Positions 6,138 to 9,729 of a stretch of DNA of 9,729 nt are shown here, in pieces; positions within the stretch are counted from its first letter, which is position 1, and the number at the start of each line of letters is the position of its first letter. Both the position numbers and the translations under genes were made by a program. Source of the stretch: Campylobacterales bacterium (GTDB lineage Bacteria; Campylobacterota; Campylobacteria; Campylobacterales; QNZT01); contig JALWRO010000349.1 of NCBI GenBank assembly GCA_027080605.1, positions 422 through 10,150 on the forward strand, given 5' to 3'. The notes beneath the pieces are model-generated. The model was not told the DNA's origin. It was given only the letters and a program-made list of their open reading frames with translations, and did not search any database.

Positions 6138-8447
6138 ATGGCAGAAGAAGAGTTTCTCAACCTCGACGATGAAGACGAAGAGCTTGAAGAGGGTGAACTC
6201 GTCGAGACACCTTCCCAGGTCGAAGAGAAACTGGATGCCGAGCAGAAAAACAAACTGATTTACATTGTCATTATTCTGCTGACACTTGCCATCTTTATCC
6301 TCGGCGCGCTCTTTTTCTATTTTTACTACAAAAAACGCGAAAACAGACTTCATGAAGTCAATGCAACCGAAATTGTCGAAAAAGTGATCCAAAAAGAGCA
6401 ACCCAAAACGGAAGAGAACTCTCAAATCCAGCGCTGGCTTCATGAAGCGCAAAAACTCTATGAAGAGGGAAAAACAGAAGAAGCACTCCAACTCTATCAG
6501 AAAATCGCCCGTTACAACCGTGCACTCTCCTGGTTCAACATCGGCGTAGCAAAACTCAAAGACCAAAACTTTACCGAAGCCATCGATGCATTTGACAAAG
6601 CATCGCTCGACGACAAACTCAAGTGTGAAAGCGCTCTGAACGCCGCCGTCTGCGCCTACAATCTCAAAGACAAAAAACTTTTCGAACGCTATATGCAACT
6701 GGCGAAAGAGTACCTTGTCTATGAGCAGGAGTCTCCGTTATACTCTTTTTACCAAACCCTGCTCAACTATTACCAAAACGCCTACCCCGAAGCGCTGGTC
6801 TCCATTACCCATCCGACATCGGACTACTACCGACCCAAAGAGCTTTTTGTCGGCTCCAAAATCTACACTTCTTTCGAGAACCTGCAAAATGCGATCAATA
6901 TGCTCGAACACGCAGACAGCGCCAAAGATTTTTTCACCCTCGGTCTGCTGCATGCCAATACGGGTGAATTTAAAATCGCTTCCGACTACCTCCGTAAGGC
7001 AATTGACATCAAAGATCATCTCGAAGAGTCGAAACTCGCACTCTCGCTTGCCCAAAACCGACTCGGAAATCTGGAAACAGCTGCTCTGCTAATGGAAGAG
7101 GTGCTCCAGAAAGATGCCAATGCAACCAATATTTATCCTATCAAAGTCAAACTCAAAGCATCACTGTTCGATCCGGTTACGGCACAGGAAGCGTTTCAAA
7201 AAGAGCTTTTTCTCAATCAATTTTACAAATATTCCCTGCTCTTTTATTACGCACCGTTCAAACTCTCTTTTTACGGCAACGGTATGACAGGCATCAAAAA
7301 AGGTGCCAGAAATATCGACATCGACAAAACCAAATCGGCAATGGCATATCTGACCACCAGCCAGAATATTGCCCAGGTCAATCTCGAAATCGCGCGGGCG
7401 ATAGAGTTTTCCCTCTCGCACAGACTCTATGAAACAGAAGCGATTTTCAAAGATGCCCTCAAAAAATATCCGTGGGATGCCGTCTTGCACTACAACCTCG
7501 GACTCACCTACGCCCAGATGTTTAATTTCAAAGAAGCCTATAAAGAGTTCGCCAAAAGCCAGACACTCGATGCTACTCTCTTCGAATCTGCAATATTCAA
7601 ATCTTTCTGTGCAGCACTCATCAACCGGGATCCGAGCATCGAAAACCTGGAACATATCTACGCCCTGCTTTCCCTCTCCAAAGATGCCACCTATAAAAAA
7701 CGTATCGCCGCGCTGATCAATATTTCCAAAGATACGCCCACCATGCCAAACGGCTATCTTCCTGCCGATGTGCATCCGTTCGATACGGCTATCGATATGG
7801 TCTTTGCCTATAACCGTTCCGAAGAGAACGCCTGGAGAGAGAGCACCGAAGCGATGAAAAAACTGCTGCCCAGAGACTTGGTCGCCAATATTCTCTACCT
7901 CGATGCACACAATGACAAAAAAGATATCAAACAGTACGCAAAAAAAATCCAGGAAGCGTTGATCAATACCAATCTCGACTACCGCCCGCTCTACTTCGGC
8001 GAAACACTGCCGAGAGAACTCTACGTCAAGATGCTCAGTATCGCCGGTGTCACCCATGTGCTCATGAACAAACTCGACAAAGAGAGTGCAAAGTACGGAG
8101 AATATATCGCATTTCGGCTCACCAAAGCGTTTACCGCCATCTACACACAACAGTTTGAAAAAGCCTATAAACTCTACAACGACCTCATAGACAACTGCGG
8201 ACAGAGTGACTCCCATACCCTCTTTCTGGCTGCGGTCGCCGCCATCGGCAGCGGGCACCACGCCAACGCCATCGCACTGCTGGAACTCTCCAAACTCACC
8301 GACACCTCCAACATGGAGAGCCGCTATGCCCTGGGACTACTCTATCAGGAAGCGAAAAACTTCGACGGTGCCGCCATTCAGTACCGCAAAATCGGAAACA
8401 GCGGCTTTCGGTCATCCTATTTTACCTTTTATATCAATAAGCCGTAG
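6138..8447 (+). CDS. pflB: Membrane-anchored TPR protein, probable flagellar motor disk protein PflB
   Basis: Likely the Campylobacterota motor protein PflB (C. jejuni Cj0390 as I recall it; unrelated to pyruvate formate-lyase pflB). There it is needed, with PflA, to build the periplasmic disks that place stator units in a wide ring. Of 769 residues, 1-32 are a very acidic cytoplasmic tail (15 Asp/Glu in the first 30), and ~40-63 form one membrane span followed by YYKKR, giving N-in topology. The rest is periplasmic and helical. TPR-like units are clear at ~100-160 (LYEEGKTEEALQLYQKI; NIGVAKLKDQNFTEAIDAF), ~266-325, 448-480 (HYNLGLTYAQMFNFKEAYKEF), and ~660-755 (QQFEKAYKLYNDLI; ALGLLYQEAKNFDGAAIQYR). 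The middle (~350-430) is less regular. It is third in the trpS-serS operon behind a modest AGAGAG ribosome site. I identify it by gene order, length and architecture, not alignment; a general TPR scaffold is the fallback. Confidence 0.78.
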   Translation: MAEEEFLNLDDEDEELEEGELVETPSQVEEKLDAEQKNKLIYIVIILLTLAIFILGALFFYFYYKKRENRLHEVNATEIVEKVIQKEQPKTEENSQIQRWLHEAQKLYEEGKTEEALQLYQKIARYNRALSWFNIGVAKLKDQNFTEAIDAFDKASLDDKLKCESALNAAVCAYNLKDKKLFERYMQLAKEYLVYEQESPLYSFYQTLLNYYQNAYPEALVSITHPTSDYYRPKELFVGSKIYTSFENLQNAINMLEHADSAKDFFTLGLLHANTGEFKIASDYLRKAIDIKDHLEESKLALSLAQNRLGNLETAALLMEEVLQKDANATNIYPIKVKLKASLFDPVTAQEAFQKELFLNQFYKYSLLFYYAPFKLSFYGNGMTGIKKGARNIDIDKTKSAMAYLTTSQNIAQVNLEIARAIEFSLSHRLYETEAIFKDALKKYPWDAVLHYNLGLTYAQMFNFKEAYKEFAKSQTLDATLFESAIFKSFCAALINRDPSIENLEHIYALLSLSKDATYKKRIAALINISKDTPTMPNGYLPADVHPFDTAIDMVFAYNRSEENAWRESTEAMKKLLPRDLVANILYLDAHNDKKDIKQYAKKIQEALINTNLDYRPLYFGETLPRELYVKMLSIAGVTHVLMNKLDKESAKYGEYIAFRLTKAFTAIYTQQFEKAYKLYNDLIDNCGQSDSHTLFLAAVAAIGSGHHANAIALLELSKLTDTSNMESRYALGLLYQEAKNFDGAAIQYRKIGNSGFRSSYFTFYINKP

Positions 8448-8507
8448 AAAAATCAAATATTTATTGCTCCTGTAAGAAAAGTTAATATATTTTTATATTT
8501 AATCAGC

Positions 8508-8513
8508 TAAAAT
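8508..8513 (+). promoter_or_regulatory. -10 box (TAAAAT) before the BON-OmpA gene
   Basis: GC-TAAAAT-AGGGTAC lies 30 bases before the start codon at 8543, with a strongly AT-rich block (8481-8502, including an imperfect TTAATATA/TATATTTAA repeat) upstream. The predicted start is near 8520. This allows the BON-OmpA gene and its follower to be transcribed apart from the upstream operon; no strong terminator is visible after pflB, so read-through is also possible. Confidence 0.5.
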
Positions 8514-8530
8514 AGGGTACTACGTATAAA

Positions 8531-8536
8531 AAGGAG
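8531..8536 (+). promoter_or_regulatory. Strong ribosome binding site for the BON-OmpA gene
   Basis: AAGGAG, 6 bases before the ATG at 8543: a near-consensus Shine-Dalgarno and much stronger than that of trpS or pflB. It suggests high translation. Confidence 0.8.
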
Positions 8537-8542
8537 TTACGG

Positions 8543-9592
8543 ATGACACGTCGACAATGGATGTGGCTATGGATATGGCTACTGCTCTTTTTGATCATTT
8601 TTTGTGTCTGGAACAAACTACAGACCATGAAAAATGCCCATCATGAAGCAACCGCTCCCGTCACAACAGTACAAAAAAAGCAAACCAACGCACCGCACGC
8701 TGTTCAGCCAGACATGGTACAGCAAAAAGATATAATGCTTAAACTCGTCAAAGAGAACGGTGCCCTCAGACTTTCAGGTGTATTTCCATCTGAAGAAGCT
8801 GTCGAAAAAGCACTCAAAACACTCAGTGCAAAGGGACACAAAGCAGAAAAAGGGGCGATCATCATCGATCCTCATGCAAACAATCCGCAACTGCTGGCGG
8901 CAATCGCACAATTCGGCGAGAATCTTGACAAATTCGACAGCGGCTATATCGAATATAAAGAGAAAACTGTCACTGTGAACGGTATCGTTGACAGCAATGA
9001 AGCGAAAGAAGAGATCGCCGCGGCACTCGCCGGAACAGGAAAAGCATACAAGATTCAAAACAATCTTGAAGTAAAAAACCCTCCCAAAGCAGCGGCACCC
9101 GTTCCGGTCAAAGAGAAAGCAGCGGAGAAAAATACCACAGCGCAGTCTCCGGCAAAAACTGCACCGTCTAAAGAAGAGCTAAAAAAAGCCCAGGCGGAAA
9201 AAGCAAAAAAAGAGAAAGAAGCAGAGCTGAAAAAAGCACAGCAGGCACTTGACACTTTCCTCAGACACAAACGTGTCGAGTTCGTCTATGCCAAAGACAG
9301 ACTGACACCTAAAAGCCGTAAAATCATCGACCAAATTGTCGCGATTTTGAAAAAATACCCCGACGTACATGTCGAAATAGGCGGACATACAGATTCCGAC
9401 GGCGATGCGAAACGAAACCTCAAACTCAGTCAAAGACGCGCCGAAGCGGTAAAACGTTATCTCGTCAAAAAAGGCATTGCGGCAAACAGACTGGTCGCCA
9501 AAGGATACGGCGAAAGCAGACCTCTGGTGAAAAACGATACCAGAGCACATAAACAGATCAACCGAAGAGTTGAATTTAAAGTTATAAGATAG
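8543..9592 (+). CDS. Membrane-anchored BON-OmpA family peptidoglycan-binding protein
   Basis: 349 residues. Residues 1-22 are a Trp-rich signal anchor (RR, then W6/W8/W10/W12, then LLLFLIIF) without a clear cleavage site, so it is probably held in the inner membrane with the bulk in the periplasm. Residues ~62-178 contain two BON-like halves, LRLSGVFPSEEAVEKAL and VTVNGIVDSNEAKEEI, recalling the double BON region of M. tuberculosis ArfA/Rv0899. Residues ~180-236 are an Ala/Lys/Glu-rich, TolA-like linker that probably forms a long charged helix. Residues ~243-349 are an OmpA C-terminal domain: VEFVYAKDRLTPKSRKII, GGHTDSDGD, LSQRRAEAVKRYL, and NRRVEF at the end. Asp284 and Arg299, 15 apart, match the pair that binds diaminopimelate in OmpA-like domains, so peptidoglycan binding should be intact. 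The likely role is linking the inner membrane to the wall. No beta-barrel is present, so it is not a porin. Confidence 0.9.
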   Translation: MTRRQWMWLWIWLLLFLIIFCVWNKLQTMKNAHHEATAPVTTVQKKQTNAPHAVQPDMVQQKDIMLKLVKENGALRLSGVFPSEEAVEKALKTLSAKGHKAEKGAIIIDPHANNPQLLAAIAQFGENLDKFDSGYIEYKEKTVTVNGIVDSNEAKEEIAAALAGTGKAYKIQNNLEVKNPPKAAAPVPVKEKAAEKNTTAQSPAKTAPSKEELKKAQAEKAKKEKEAELKKAQQALDTFLRHKRVEFVYAKDRLTPKSRKIIDQIVAILKKYPDVHVEIGGHTDSDGDAKRNLKLSQRRAEAVKRYLVKKGIAANRLVAKGYGESRPLVKNDTRAHKQINRRVEFKVIR

Positions 9593-9604
9593 AAGGAGAA
9601 GAAG

Positions 9605-9729
9605 ATGGATAATTTACTGCAACTTGCGATGGAAATGATACTGTGTCTGATCATTGCAGCACTGATCGGAGGTATCATCGGATACCTTCTGGGAAAAATG
9701 AGCAAATGCGACAATGAAGTCGAAGAGGG
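9605..9729 (+). CDS. Small membrane-anchored protein, N-terminus only (cut by window end)
   Basis: ATG at 9605 follows a strong AAGGAG (9593-9598) by 6 bases and the previous stop by 12, so it is probably translated from the same mRNA as the BON-OmpA gene. The 41 visible residues have one membrane span (~8-29, with ILCLIIAALIGGIIGYLLG; GG and GxxxG-like spacing that suits helix packing), then KMSKC and an acidic stretch DNEVEE. No family can be assigned from this part. Proteins with this N-terminal pattern (span ending GYLLGK followed by a charged tail) are common in Campylobacterota; that is recollection, not a search result. Confidence 0.75.
   Translation, partial: MDNLLQLAMEMILCLIIAALIGGIIGYLLGKMSKCDNEVEE

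Noticed and set aside
6348..6448. CTTCATGAAG palindrome occurring twice in pflB, again in the protease gene near 3382, with a similar core in the post-lepA hairpin
   Set aside because: In coding sequence each copy is just the codons for Leu-His-Glu (CTT CAT GAA G); the spacing is irregular and nothing suggests a functional repeat family.
7161..8261. 366-residue open frame on the minus strand opposite pflB
   Set aside because: It is rich in Phe, Val, Cys and Gly in the way expected of the antisense of Lys/Glu/Leu-rich codons, has no ribosome site or recognisable motif, and lies wholly within a well-supported gene.
8448..8542. Sigma-54 or sigma-28 flagellar promoter before the BON-OmpA gene, or ahead of pflB
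   Set aside because: No GG-N10-GC pair at the right spacing and no sigma-28 pattern; a plain TAAAAT -10 box explains the BON-OmpA gene, and pflB has only a 10-base gap.

Overview
The window looks like a piece of chromosome from a Campylobacterota (epsilonproteobacterial) organism, probably an environmental sulfur- or hydrogen-oxidising type (Sulfurovum or Sulfurimonas relatives) rather than a host-adapted Campylobacter. The grounds are the order trpS-serS-large TPR membrane protein, which matches the Campylobacter jejuni arrangement as I recall it (Cj0388-Cj0389-Cj0390), the Helicobacter-like wording of the SerRS C-terminus, and promoters with a clear -10 box and AT-rich upstream tracts but mostly no good -35. 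Genus-level assignment is inference. There is no sign of phage, insertion sequence, CRISPR, rRNA or tRNA.

Layout. Positions 1-695 hold the 3' end of lepA (elongation factor 4), followed by a perfect 10-bp inverted repeat. An extended -10 promoter (838-846) then drives an unrecognised exported, cysteine-containing protein that probably starts at a TTG at 880. Facing it on the minus strand (1692-3683) is a complete secreted subtilisin-family (S8) serine protease with a KP-43-like C-terminal domain. The two genes converge so tightly that their stop codons share the same TTAA. An AT-rich divergent intergenic region (3684-3904) separates the protease from trpS and carries a strong -10 box and a 16-bp palindrome just before trpS.

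From 3905 to 8447 runs a tight operon with gaps of 9-10 bases: trpS, serS, and a 769-residue single-pass membrane TPR protein. By synteny and architecture I call the last one PflB, a flagellar-motor disk component specific to Campylobacterota (not pyruvate formate-lyase). After a 95-base gap with its own promoter comes a second transcription unit: a membrane-anchored BON-OmpA peptidoglycan-binding protein, and 12 bases later the start of a small membrane-anchored protein cut by the window end.

How they work together: lepA, trpS and serS serve translation. pflB and the BON-OmpA protein are both anchored in the inner membrane and reach into the periplasm, the former to build the motor scaffold and the latter probably to grip peptidoglycan. 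A link between those last two is only a hypothesis. I find no convincing undescribed multi-gene system. The most interesting items are the pflB/BON-OmpA neighbourhood, the protease with a duplicated N-terminal prodomain, the unrecognised exported protein, and the palindrome at the trpS start site.
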